Shown piece by piece: positions 20,480 through 30,200 of a stretch of DNA of 44,062 bases (within the stretch, counting starts at the first letter, position 1; every line of letters starts with the position of its first letter). The position numbers and the translations under genes were made by a program. The notes under the pieces are model-generated. The model did no database searches, was not told the DNA's origin, and saw only the letters and a list, made by a program, of their open reading frames with translations. The DNA is from Ophiostoma sp. CBS 140.51 (lineage: Eukaryota; Ascomycota; Sordariomycetes; Ophiostomatales; Ophiostomataceae): the NCBI GenBank assembly GCA_029298735.1, contig JANSLP010000269.1, positions 1 through 44,062 on the forward strand, read 5' to 3'.

Positions 20480-23218
20480 CTACATAATTTCAGGAACCTC
20501 ATGCGACATGTTGAGCGACTCTGACATGGACATGGGCATATCCATGACCAGGTCGTCGAGGCCTGCTGTTGAGAAGAAGCCCGGGTCGATCTCATTGTCG
20601 AAACAGTCGAGGCCAATGTTGGAGCAGTCACCCACCGTCAACAGGCTGTCTTGGACATAGCTCGTAATGTGACTACCAAAGCGGGAGACTGCATCGATGC
20701 CTCGAGCTTGACTAACGGCTGCCGTTGCTGCGGTTGATGGATTTGGATGTGCGTTTGGCATGCCGCTTCCCGAAAAGAGCAAGTTCTGCTGTGCTTGCTG
20801 GGTGCTGCTGAAGAAGGAGCCAAAAGGTTGCAAAGAGTGGTCGACTGTCGGCGCATTCGTGCCAAAATCTGTGTGGTTGTTTGTCGCCGATTGGGTCGTC
20901 GAACTCCATGGACCGGTATTTACTTGGCTTGCACCTGTATGGCTTGCACGGCGGCCAAAGCCAAGGGCGTCTGTAAAGTCTGTTGCCGGCTGGGTTGACG
21001 CAAACGTACTGGTAGGATTTTGTGATCCGTAGAGCAGCGTACTTAGCGGGCCATTGCCACAGATGAGTTTGAGGGACTCGAGCATACGGCCGATGATGGG
21101 GAAATGTGGCTGGACAGTCTCGATGCTGACGAGCAGCTGTCGCAGCCAAATCGTGTCGCGCTGAAGGTCGGCCAGCTGCGTGTTGCTCGTCTCAGGGCTG
21201 GCATTTGTGATACTTTCACCGACATCCAACGACTCAGCGACATTGTTGAGATGACCAATCATGGCTGTGGCAGCGACGACGGCATTGTCGAGCATAATGG
21301 ACGGGATCTTCTCGACGCCAAAGGCCTCACGATAAGTAACGACAAGACGTGCAATGCGGAAGCCATACTGGTAGATGGAGGTGCTATCGGAGCGCGGGTG
21401 GGAGATGGGGTTGTTGTCGCGTGTAGGAAAGGAGACCAGAGATGACGAGGTGGACGATGCGTTGTCGGGCGACGAGTCAGACATGACATGGCTGCCACCA
21501 ACAGTAGACTCGACAATGGCTGATCGTTGGCGTTTGCGGTGGGAGTGGCTGCCGCGGTGTGTTTGGACACGGGGGACTTGTTGCGAGGGAGGTACCTGTT
21601 GGGATACTTGTGGTTGTGGTTGTGAGTGTGGCTGAGCTTGTGGCTGTCGATATGGTTGGGCCTGTGCTGGCAAACGACCACCTGCCAGGGCACGACGCAA
21701 AAAGATTTGCACCTTGCAGTACTGGGTATGCAGACCGTAGGCGGCGGGTTCCATGTTGATGACACGGTGCTCATCGTAGGTCAGCTCGGGTGGCAGATTG
21801 CTGTACCAGACATCGACCTCGCGGGACAGCTGGCGTAAGGAGACAGAGCGCTCGTCGTCACTAAGAGAGAGTTCATTCAAAACATGAGAGATTGCTGACA
21901 TGGGCAGGCAAAGTCCCACCCAGGCAATCAGCCAGCGGGAGTGAGCGGGCAGTGTATTTTGTAGAGTGGCGGACGTGGTATATGCTCGATAGTACTCGGC
22001 AGCGACGCTCATGACCGACTTGGGAATAGAGCTGGGCCGACCTAAGTACAAAGTCCAAACGCCCTCGTAGGCAATGCAGGCTGACATGAGGTCACGGGCC
22101 AGTGAACACTCGCGTTGGGACGGTGCATCCTCTCTGGTGTCGCCAGTGTTGTTGAGGTTGTTGAGGGGGGCCTGCTCAGATGCCGTGTGAGCCGCTAGTT
22201 TGTGCAGACCCAGATCGGACAACATGCGACAGGCCATGCCACAAAGCATCCATCCCAGACGGTTGTTGCCGAGCGTGACCTCAAACTCGCTCAACAACAG
22301 AAAACCCTGTAGGTTGGCGGGTGTAGGTTCCGACATCGCGCGGACCATTTCTGTCTTGGCCCAGTCGCAGTACTTGATGCCCAGGGCGCGTACGGCTTTG
22401 GAAGTGCTGAGACGGGCCCCGCAGGCCAGCATGGTGCTCTCGAGGAACTTGGAGTACCAGCGGGACGGTGGGTTGCCATACCCAGAATTGGCCTGCAGGG
22501 CTTGGTGGCTGAAAAAGGCCTCCTTGTCAACGACGGTGACCCACAGGACCTGGTACTTGAAGAAGAGTTGCAGTAACGTGTCGCGTAGGTGGGGCGAGTT
22601 GATATCGAGGTCGATGCCCACTGCGTCCAGTTCGTCAAAGACAGTCATGTGGCTGGACTCGCGGCCGTCGCGGCGGTCGTAGGAGACGACATGGAGATGC
22701 GATGTGGCACCATAGAAACTTGGCGGGTCGTCGCTGGGAGCGGGAGGAGGAATGGGAAATGATATTGGGGCCGATGCCGACGATGACGACGGCTCTGGCG
22801 GCGAGTGTGCAGTATGACGGCCTAGAGTCTCTGTGGTCTCAGATGTGGATGGTGGCGGCGAGTTGTAGGCCGTCGTCGAGCTAAAGCGACGGTTGGACAG
22901 GGCCATGTTGTTGTCGTCAACAGTGGTCGAGGCTGTACTCGAGGCTGTGTTTGTCGACGAACTGTTCATGGCCTCGAGTGCATCGATACGTTGTTGCAAC
23001 CGGTCGATGACTTTGCGGCTGACAAACCGGCGGCCGTCGGACAGCGGATCAAGCACACACTCATGGCCGGCGCGTTTGCATGGCGTACATCCTCGTCCGG
23101 GTGGCGCCGATTGCGCATCGCATTTGACTTTGCGGGTACGGCAGGTCTGACAGGCCACGGAAGCGCGGTGGATGGTGCCCGTGGCTGACGCCGCTCGAGA
23201 GCGCTCAACTGCAGGCAT
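20480..23218 (-). CDS. Zn2Cys6 fungal transcription factor 2
   Basis: A Gal4-type nuclear regulator. The open frame runs up to 23572, but I choose the ATG at 23218 because the zinc cluster starts shortly after it and the upstream 118 codons are Pro/Arg/Ser-rich without pattern; this gives 912 residues. The cluster cysteines are at about 23, 26, 33, 44, 47 and 54, with an unusually long 10-residue loop between the third and fourth. A short coiled coil (D-R-L-Q-Q-R-I-D-A-L-E-A) follows. The middle homology region spans about residues 190-520, with C-D-W-A-K and L-G-R-P-S-S-I. Ser-, Gln- and Asn-rich stretches surround it. It sits in the middle of the block, divergent from Baeyer-Villiger monooxygenase 1. 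A 21-bp palindrome with CGG half-sites lies 500 bp upstream, so self-regulation is possible. Confidence 0.94.
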   Translation of the reverse strand: MPAVERSRAASATGTIHRASVACQTCRTRKVKCDAQSAPPGRGCTPCKRAGHECVLDPLSDGRRFVSRKVIDRLQQRIDALEAMNSSSTNTASSTASTTVDDNNMALSNRRFSSTTAYNSPPPSTSETTETLGRHTAHSPPEPSSSSASAPISFPIPPPAPSDDPPSFYGATSHLHVVSYDRRDGRESSHMTVFDELDAVGIDLDINSPHLRDTLLQLFFKYQVLWVTVVDKEAFFSHQALQANSGYGNPPSRWYSKFLESTMLACGARLSTSKAVRALGIKYCDWAKTEMVRAMSEPTPANLQGFLLLSEFEVTLGNNRLGWMLCGMACRMLSDLGLHKLAAHTASEQAPLNNLNNTGDTREDAPSQRECSLARDLMSACIAYEGVWTLYLGRPSSIPKSVMSVAAEYYRAYTTSATLQNTLPAHSRWLIAWVGLCLPMSAISHVLNELSLSDDERSVSLRQLSREVDVWYSNLPPELTYDEHRVINMEPAAYGLHTQYCKVQIFLRRALAGGRLPAQAQPYRQPQAQPHSQPQPQVSQQVPPSQQVPRVQTHRGSHSHRKRQRSAIVESTVGGSHVMSDSSPDNASSTSSSLVSFPTRDNNPISHPRSDSTSIYQYGFRIARLVVTYREAFGVEKIPSIMLDNAVVAATAMIGHLNNVAESLDVGESITNASPETSNTQLADLQRDTIWLRQLLVSIETVQPHFPIIGRMLESLKLICGNGPLSTLLYGSQNPTSTFASTQPATDFTDALGFGRRASHTGASQVNTGPWSSTTQSATNNHTDFGTNAPTVDHSLQPFGSFFSSTQQAQQNLLFSGSGMPNAHPNPSTAATAAVSQARGIDAVSRFGSHITSYVQDSLLTVGDCSNIGLDCFDNEIDPGFFSTAGLDDLVMDMPMSMSESLNMSHEVPEIM

Positions 23219-23723
23219 GTTGTGATCGTAGGAGGTGTGTTTAGATGGCAGTCTCGGTCTCGGCGATGTATCACTGTAAGGCCGCCGTGAGGCTAAGGGC
23301 GGAAATAGACAGGCAGGAACGGGTCGAGGCCAAAGTGGACTCCTCGGGGACGGTAGGAAGGCGCAAAGGGGAGAAAGCCGCGCAGGACAGCGCAGAGTGG
23401 CCGCGGCAGAGTCATATGTATGCAGATGGGGACATTGACAACAACGGCAGAACGGAGGGACGGGGTGTAAGAGGACAACAAATTGAGAGATCAGTCTGTC
23501 GTCGTTTGTCGACTTGTCGCAATCAGACAAGATGCTCGTTGGGCTGGCAGACAGTGCTGTGACGCTCCCCAAACTCCAGGATTTGCAGCCTCTAGCGCCT
23601 TCCCGGCCTGCAGAGTCCCCACCCCCAGGCGAGTTAGCGCGCGGGGTAGGTCTGTCTTTCAGGGACGGGACGGGCAGCAGGGCGCACAGGCAGCCAGTGG
23701 CAATTGGCCGCTGTAGTTTACAG

Positions 23724-23744
23724 GTGTCGGACCAGGGCCGACAC
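23724..23744. promoter_or_regulatory. 21-bp palindrome GTGTCGG-N7-CCGACAC upstream of regulator 2
   Basis: Seven-base arms GTGTCGG and CCGACAC are perfect inverted repeats around a 7-bp spacer, about 505 bp before the regulator 2 start. Everted or inverted CGG half-sites are typical Zn2Cys6 targets; the 7-bp spacing differs from the other sites in the window. Confidence 0.45.
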
Positions 23745-24299
23745 TTACGCGGCGTGACATGACGGCGCTACAAATGCCTGTAGCGCATTTAAAGCTCAGC
23801 CAACTAACACAGGAACCAAATCAGGAGATCCAACTGACAGCAAACTGACAATAACGATATGAACATGGCGACACATGAAAGCCAACAAATGTGCAAAAAG
23901 ACTGACAGAAAACTCGCGTCTCATATTTTAAATTTTAAATTTTCACAGCTTTCACACCGGCCGAGTTTGGCTGTCGATCATCTGCCGAGAATATGGCTCC
24001 GGAATCAGTTTGTAATGTAGCCTTTTAAAAACAAGCATTTCCAAAACAGAAACGCATTTCAATGAATCTGAATGGACCCCAACGGAACACTGCCTCGACT
24101 TGGCGATGTGCTATTACCGCGAAATGTAATGAACCGAAGACAGAACGAATGCTATAGCCGCGGCGACTGCTGCGACAGCGAAATCCCCCAAAAATGATAG
24201 CTTCAAGTCGGCATGCTCTGGCCGCAGAAGAAGCTTTTATGAGTGGGTGCTGCCGACGCTGTTTCTGTCCACTGCAGCCTCCTGTGCGTCTCCCCGCAC

Positions 24300-24313
24300 T
24301 CGGCGAGGGCCGA
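24300..24313. promoter_or_regulatory. TCGG-N6-CCGA inverted repeat (site 1) upstream of BVMO 1
   Basis: TCGG-CGAGGG-CCGA, a perfect inverted repeat with a 6-bp spacer, about 700 bp before the BVMO 1 start and 1.1 kb before the regulator 2 start. The spacer is nearly the same as in the imperfect site at 35764. Confidence 0.55.
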
Positions 24314-24497
24314 CATTTGGGGTAAGAGCAGCCATGCCACGCTAACACACGCCAAATGTCATGCCAAATACCAGGTCGGAAATACCAACCGGTGCCATGC
24401 AAATTCACGCCAAATCTCGGAAAAGGCCCAGGTGGCATCGAGAGACGAAACGCCCTAAATGGACATTGTCACCCACCTCGTCAAGGTTGGCTCAACA

Positions 24498-24511
24498 TCG
24501 GCCGTCGCCGA
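24498..24511. promoter_or_regulatory. TCGG-N6-CCGA inverted repeat (site 2) upstream of BVMO 1
   Basis: TCGG-CCGTCG-CCGA, a second perfect site 198 bp after the first and about 500 bp before the BVMO 1 start. Two copies in one promoter strengthen the case for a real operator. Confidence 0.55.
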
Positions 24512-25010
24512 GACCATGTTGTCTCCCAAACCCCAATATCACAAAGTTGCCCCAGAATAACCTCCACACCGGCGGCTATACCCCAGACTGGGGAATCTGC
24601 GACAGCGCGGTCGCGTATTCCGTGATTCGGGGCAATGCAGGCAGTGCCCCAGGGTGTTCTTAGAGTGAGGGAATGCAATATCCATGCGGAGATGGACCTG
24701 GTGGAAGTTGTCTCCGCACCAAACAAAACGACAAAGCGGCTGTGTGCATATGGCAAAAAAGAGGAACAGAGGGACAGAACGGCAACAGGCATACACTACC
24801 GAACGGACATTTCGGAGGGCCGTACGGGCTATCTAGTTCATATATGTACTTGTGTTTGTATTGTTAAGGCTAGCTTATAATCCTTGACGTCGTTGTTTAC
24901 ATCGGTGATATGTTAATGTTTAACATCTCTTCGCTCTGATATTCTGTTTTTATTTTTAATACTCTATCAAATCCAACCACAACACACGCCACCACTTACA
25001 AGAACACACA

Positions 25011-26752
25011 ATGTCAACAAAGTCTCCCGACTGCGATGTCATCATCGTTGGTGCCGGCTTCAGCGGTGTCCGCGCTCTCTGGGAGACAATCAACCGCGGT
25101 CTCTCCGTGACCTGTCTCGAGGCCGGCTCGGACGTCGGCGGCGTCTGGTTTTGGAATAGGTACCCCGGGGCGAGAACTGACAGCGAGGGCTGGGTATACA
25201 GCATGAACTTTGCGCCCGGCATGAAGAACCTGTGGAAGTAAGTTGTCTTCCTTTTCTATATTTATCTCGGTCTATACCACTGCTGACAACAAAAAGCTAC
25301 GGTGAACGGTATCCTGCTCAGGGCGAAGTCCAACAATACATCAGCCGCGTGTCAGGTGTGTCAGAAAGTGTACGGAACAATTCTCTTTATTCACACACTA
25401 ACTGCGTAGACAACTTCGACCTCCGCAAGCACATCCAGTTCGACACACAGGTCAAGTCGTGCCACTTCAACGACGCCGACAACACATGGACCATTACGAC
25501 AGCCGCCGGCAAGACCTTGACATGCCGCTACTTTATTGCTGCCACGGGCCCTCTCAGCATTGCAAAGAAGCTGCCCTTCCCCGGCTTGGAAGGATTCAAG
25601 GGCGACTGGTACCAGACATCGAGCTGGCCCAAGGACAAGATCGACTTTGCGGGCAAGCGTGTGGCTATTGTCGGTACTGGTGCCACGGGAGTGCAAATCA
25701 TCCCCAAGATTGCTGCCGTGGCTAAGGAAGTCGTCGTCTTCCAGCGCACACCCAACTATGTCTTGCCCGGCCGCAACTATGTCATTGACAGCGACGACGC
25801 CGACCGGATCCGCAGCAACTACGACCAAACATGGACGCTGGCCAGCAATCACCCCTTCGGCCTGCCCATGATCCCCAGTGGCAAAGTACTCAAGGACATG
25901 AAGGACGAAGCCGAGATCCGCCAGATGCTGGACAAGAGCTGGGAGGCGGGCGGCTTCCATATGCAGTTTGAGACGTTTGACGACATATTTACCGATGCCG
26001 AGTCCAATGCGGTGGTCTCAAAGTACCTACGCGAAAAGATACATGCTGTCGTCGAGGACCAAAAGACAGCCGACATCCTCAGTCCCAAGTACCCCTTCCT
26101 GTCGAAGCGCCCGCCCTGTGGCCACTTTTACTACGAGACCTTCAACAAACCGAGCGTTAAGCTCGTTGACATTTACCACGACGAGATTGACGTCAACGAG
26201 ACGGGCGTGCGCACAGTCAAGGCCGGCGGCCAGTACGATGTCGACATCATTGTTTTTGCCCTGGGCTTCGATGCCGCGACTGGCGCGCTCTGTGAGATGG
26301 ATGTGCGTGGCAGAGGAGGCCAGTCCCTCAAGGAAAACTGGGACAAAAAGGTCACGTCCTTTGCCGGTGCTCTTGTGCCCGGTTTCCCCAACATGTTTAT
26401 GATTTGTGGCCCGCACATTCCCTTTGGCAACATGCCTGTCGTGCTCGACTCCAAGGTCGAGTGGATCGGCAAGACGCTGGAGTATATGAAGACCCAGAGT
26501 CTGGCAAGCATTGACGTCAAGAACGAGGCTGTCGATGCATTCCTCGAGGACTTGAATGTTGCATTCAAGTCGACGCTGTTTGCGGAGACGGCAGAGAAGT
26601 CAGGCGCCTGGTTCGTCGGTGCCAACATCCCCGGCAAAGCCAAGGGACCGTTGTTCTACTTTGGCGGCGTCCAGAACTGGCAAAACTGGCTCAACAAGGA
26701 GTCCAGTGACAACTGGTCCAGCATGATCTTTTCCCAGCCAGTGGCGGCATAA
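25011..26752 (+). CDS. Baeyer-Villiger-type flavin monooxygenase 1
   Basis: An FAD- and NADPH-dependent monooxygenase of the cyclohexanone monooxygenase type, which inserts oxygen next to a ketone to form an ester or lactone. Three exons, 25011-25237, 25297-25355 and 25410-26752, with introns of 59 and 54 nt, give 542 residues. The first Rossmann motif is V-G-A-G-F-S-G near residue 15, followed by G-G-V-W-F-W-N-R-Y-P-G-A-R; the NADPH Rossmann motif is V-G-T-G-A-T-G. The family fingerprint F-x-G-x-x-x-H-x-x-x-W-P is present, but its His is Gln (F-K-G-D-W-Y-Q-T-S-S-W-P), while BVMO 2 keeps the His. A-L-G-F-D-A-A-T-G follows, as in relatives. It is divergent from regulator 2 and convergent with the carboxylesterase, which could hydrolyse an ester product. 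Family certain; whether it still does Baeyer-Villiger chemistry is open. Confidence 0.92.
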
Positions 26753-27034
26753 GACGTGGCGGTACATAGATATAGGGCCCTAGATATGCTGGAAAATGAG
26801 ATGATATTGAGAACTTACATGTTTCTTTGTTTTATGAAATGGATATTCTGCTACGTGTACAACACTTTCACTTGTTGCATAGTGTTTAGAAATCATAGTG
26901 GTTCTATTACTTCGTTGTCATTACCACTCTAATCTACGTTACAAAACTCAAAAACGGCAGCCAAAACTCTTAGGGATTCTCCAAGTAGAGCCCGAAGCAT
27001 GTTGGCCTCCTCCTCTAACATTATTCATTACTGA
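26753..27034. other. convergent intergenic region between BVMO 1 and carboxylesterase
   Basis: 282 AT-rich bases between two 3' ends. No gene or repeat is seen. Confidence 0.5.
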
Positions 27035-28870
27035 TTACTGCGGCAAAAAGGGTGCCACGGACTTCCAGAAATTACAGCGCGCCTCGCGGCCACCCTCCCA
27101 GCTGGTGGCGTTGGCAATGGTAAAGTGGTTCTGCAGACCGGGGTCGTTGTACTGCAGCGAGACACCGCCCCAGAACTCGGGCACCTCGACGGGGACACCA
27201 CCCGTCTCGTTGAGGACGACGAGGCGGTGGCTGGTCGGGGTCCAGGAGGGAAAAGCGAAAGCAGGCAGCGGCGACGACAGAGTGACGCTTGGCGTAGACA
27301 CAATGGACGGGTCGTCGCGCACGACAAGACCGCCCCAGATTTGGCGGAAGGCGACGACAAAGTCTGGGCCCTGGTTGGCGGTGGCGGGGCCAAAGTAGGC
27401 CGCCATGTCACTAGTATGGAAGGCAAATGGAACAGAGTACTGGTACTGGAAAGCACTCTTCTTGTTGCCCGAGGCGGGCGTGAAGGCACCGGTCAGCCAG
27501 TAGGCCGGGCACACAAACGTGGACTCGGCATAAATGTTGTAGGCGAGCTGCTGGGTGCCAGCGCCGGCCTGAGAGATATCGTTGGCCGTGGGCGGGGAAA
27601 TGCCGTTGGTCTCAAAGAGCAGACCGTTGCTCGCGTTGTAACCAGGTGTGGGCTTGTAGGCAGCGAGCAGAGCGGTAACATTCGTGTCTGACAGGCCGGG
27701 GAAGGACGAGTGAATCCAGGAAACGAGCGCGTCCTGGGTTGAGAGGCCGCCTGGCACAAACAAAGCGCCTTCGTCAGCGTTGTTGCCTACCAACAGATGA
27801 ACACCGTTGGTCGGGCCCGTAGCGAGCTGGACACTGGGCCGCTGGCAGACATAGACGCCGTCCGTCACAGGCACAAACGCCCAGGTGGCAAATGCAGTCT
27901 GCTCCACAGAGACATTGGAGCTGGCGTACTGTAGCGCCCAGGTGTCAGCGGCCACGAGACAGGCAAAGATGTCCTTAGCGGTGCCGCAGCCGGCTGCTGT
28001 GGCAAAGTCGTGGTAGCGCTGCGTCGGCACCGTTGCGTCGTAGTTGTACTGCGGCACAAGGTACGGCGACGCGGCAATGCCGTTGCGGAAGAGCGTGACG
28101 GGCGTGTTACCCCCATAACCAATGGCGTGGTACATGACGGAACCAGCGCCGGCAGACTCGCCCGAAATGGTGACGCGGTTCGGGTCGCCGCCAAAGAGGC
28201 CAATGTAGTTTTGCACCCACAGCAGGGCTTGGACCTGGTCGAGCAGGCCGGCATTGACGACGCCATTCTTGTGGACATCGGCCGACGACAGCCAGCCAAA
28301 AGCGCCCAGACGGTACTGGATGGCCACGACAACAAACTCATTGTTGTTGTCGTTGATAAAACCGGTCATGTCGTAGCGGTTGTCACCACCGCCGTATCCG
28401 CCTCCGTGGATGTAGACCAGGACGGGCAGCTTGGCAGCAGGCTTTTTGGCCGTTGTTGAGATAATAGATGGTGCAAACACGTTGAGGTACAGGCAGTCCT
28501 CGTCACCGGGCGAAAAGGGCGTGCCAGGCACCGACGGCGGCGCCACAGGGCACGTCGGTCCGTACGTGTCGGCGACGACGACGGTCTTGTTCGTCTTGGG
28601 CACGTGCGGCAGCTGCCAGCGCAGGCTTCCAACGGGTGGTGCAGCATAGCCAATGCCCTTCCAGACATTGAGGTTGGTCGTGGCATTGTGCGTGCCCTGG
28701 TAGACACCGTAGCCTAGGTTCACCGTAAGCGGATCGCTGCCCTGGCTGGGCGGCGTGGGGAACGACGGGAGGCCGAGGAAACCTGTGTCGGGCGATGTTG
28801 CTGGCACGGCACAGGCCAAGCTGACAAGGCCGGCCAGAGCAAGCGCCGTGGAGTAGAGTAGGCGCGCCAT
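27035..28870 (-). CDS. secreted type-B carboxylesterase/lipase
   Basis: A carboxylesterase-B family serine hydrolase that cleaves carboxylic esters, probably secreted or vacuolar. The frame extends upstream to 29227, but the ATG at 28870 is chosen because it begins a clear signal peptide (M-A-R-L-L-Y-S then a run of Ala/Leu ending A-C-A-V-P-A); this gives 611 residues. Motifs are E-D-C-L-Y-L-N-V, H-G-G-G-Y for the oxyanion hole, G-E-S-A-G-A-G with the nucleophile Ser, N-N-A-D-E-G with the acid Glu, and F-H-T-S-D-M with the His. Cysteines and N-x-S/T sites fit an extracellular protein. It faces BVMO 1 and follows SDR 1 on the same strand. It may open an ester or lactone product, although a secreted enzyme would act on an external substrate instead. 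Confidence 0.94.
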   Translation of the reverse strand: MARLLYSTALALAGLVSLACAVPATSPDTGFLGLPSFPTPPSQGSDPLTVNLGYGVYQGTHNATTNLNVWKGIGYAAPPVGSLRWQLPHVPKTNKTVVVADTYGPTCPVAPPSVPGTPFSPGDEDCLYLNVFAPSIISTTAKKPAAKLPVLVYIHGGGYGGGDNRYDMTGFINDNNNEFVVVAIQYRLGAFGWLSSADVHKNGVVNAGLLDQVQALLWVQNYIGLFGGDPNRVTISGESAGAGSVMYHAIGYGGNTPVTLFRNGIAASPYLVPQYNYDATVPTQRYHDFATAAGCGTAKDIFACLVAADTWALQYASSNVSVEQTAFATWAFVPVTDGVYVCQRPSVQLATGPTNGVHLLVGNNADEGALFVPGGLSTQDALVSWIHSSFPGLSDTNVTALLAAYKPTPGYNASNGLLFETNGISPPTANDISQAGAGTQQLAYNIYAESTFVCPAYWLTGAFTPASGNKKSAFQYQYSVPFAFHTSDMAAYFGPATANQGPDFVVAFRQIWGGLVVRDDPSIVSTPSVTLSSPLPAFAFPSWTPTSHRLVVLNETGGVPVEVPEFWGGVSLQYNDPGLQNHFTIANATSWEGGREARCNFWKSVAPFLPQ

Positions 28871-30200
28871 TGTGAGGAGGCAGAAGAGAGGCTGGAGTGA
28901 TTGAAAAGTGTCTCCAGAAATGTCTCCAAAAGTGACGATGGTGACAGTGGAAGTCAACAAAAAGTGAGAACGGGAAAAGTTCTTGCAGATCACGTCCGTG
29001 GACAATAATTCAGACGAACAGATACGACAGGGTAAATATATACGTATACAGACTAAATGAAGAACCTTACATAGCAGTCGTATCGTTCCTACCCTCAATG
29101 GCCCGTCCAAAGCCCAGGCCAGTTCAAAAACATTTACGTCGTAATATGCACCACTTACGACGTGGCACCAGTTTTTCACTTTCGCGTCCTTCAATCCGAA
29201 CGGGTGCCAAGCAACCCCCGGCGTCATCGTGGTCGCTCTCCGTATAGCCTGTAGTCCGGGTTGTGTTCACTCCATTATTTTCCAAACTTTTCCTAGCCTT
29301 TCCAAAAGGGTGGCCCATTTTGACGGTACCGCCAAATGCACTATGCGTGCCTTGCATCGATATTGAGGGGATTATGGTTGTATTGGGGGGCAATATCCCC
29401 TGCCGTCCCGCTTACCGGTGTGGTGTGTGGTGTGCGGTTTGCGTGGTGTTATTGTTTGATTTTAGGGGACAAAATGGAGAAGATGCAGGAAATTCAGCGA
29501 GTGGGAGATATGACAAAATAATTGAAGCTGAAAGAAGCAGCTGACTTTGGCCTGCAGCGAGCTGCATGCGAACCATTGTTCAGGCACGACAAGAGGACAA
29601 AATCGAACAAGAAAAACCAAAGAAAACGTCCATTTCTGCATGACTTTACAGCCGACAAAAGCAGTCAACAAGCCGAATGTAACAGGGGCCAGGCCTGACA
29701 GGAACAAGGGCAGCCAGCACCCCTCAACATCCCCTCAACGTCCCCTCAATGTCTCCTCAGCGTCTCCTCAACAATGCATGGCAAATTTGCGTCCTTTGCG
29801 CTCAAAAGGGCAGCCCGGCCGTGCAGACGACATGCGCTTCGCAGCTTGATGGCAGCTCAGAGTTGCAGCTAACCATATTTTGGGAGAATTACCATAATAG
29901 CCCTGCAGCGCGATACCACCTCCTGCGTTTTGCTGCTTGTGCACAGTCTCCCGACTTTCCCGCCCCTTATCCGGGCCATTCGTTCCTTTTCTGTCGTCCG
30001 TGTTGCCTTTTTCTGTTTTCCCGGGCCCTCTTCTCCTCTTGGCGGCTTCTTCCCGCTTCTTCCTGGCCTTCTTCTCTGCTTCTTTGCGGGCTTCCATGCG
30101 CTCCATGTGCCCCATGCGCTCCTTCTGCGCTTCTCCTCTTTTCTGCATTTTGAGTGCAGTTCATTTGCAGCTTCTTGCTGTCAATTTGACTGATTGCGCG
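28871..30200. other. long intergenic region between carboxylesterase and SDR 1
   Basis: 1.33 kb with no convincing gene; frames near 29547-30290 are Ser/Pro- or Arg/Glu-rich with no family pattern. It contains a short 11-bp tandem repeat at 29718-29771 and a polypyrimidine-rich strand at about 29990-30160. Palindromic G4/C4 elements occur near 29388-29402. Confidence 0.5.
29718..29771. repeat. 11-bp tandem repeat, five units
   Basis: Units of the form CGTCCCCTCAA occur five times in a row, the first one base short, with C-to-T and A-to-G changes in the last copies. It is non-coding and has no known function. Confidence 0.7.

Larger units (their letters stand above)
23219..25010. other. divergent promoter region of regulator 2 and BVMO 1
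   Basis: A 1.8-kb bidirectional region. It holds the palindrome GTGTCGG-N7-CCGACAC (23724-23744) and two perfect TCGG-N6-CCGA sites (24300, 24498). Frames between 24025 and 24880 have no protein pattern. A repeated A-C-G-C-C-A-A-A-T element occurs near 24350 and 24410. It is the richest CGG/CCG region in the window. Confidence 0.55.

Noticed and set aside
23219..23572. 118-codon N-terminal extension of regulator 2
   Set aside because: Pro/Arg/Ser-rich with no domain; the zinc cluster fits a start at 23218. A longer isoform is not excluded.
28871..29227. 119-codon upstream extension of the carboxylesterase frame
   Set aside because: The internal ATG at 28870 begins a proper signal peptide; the upstream part has no pattern.
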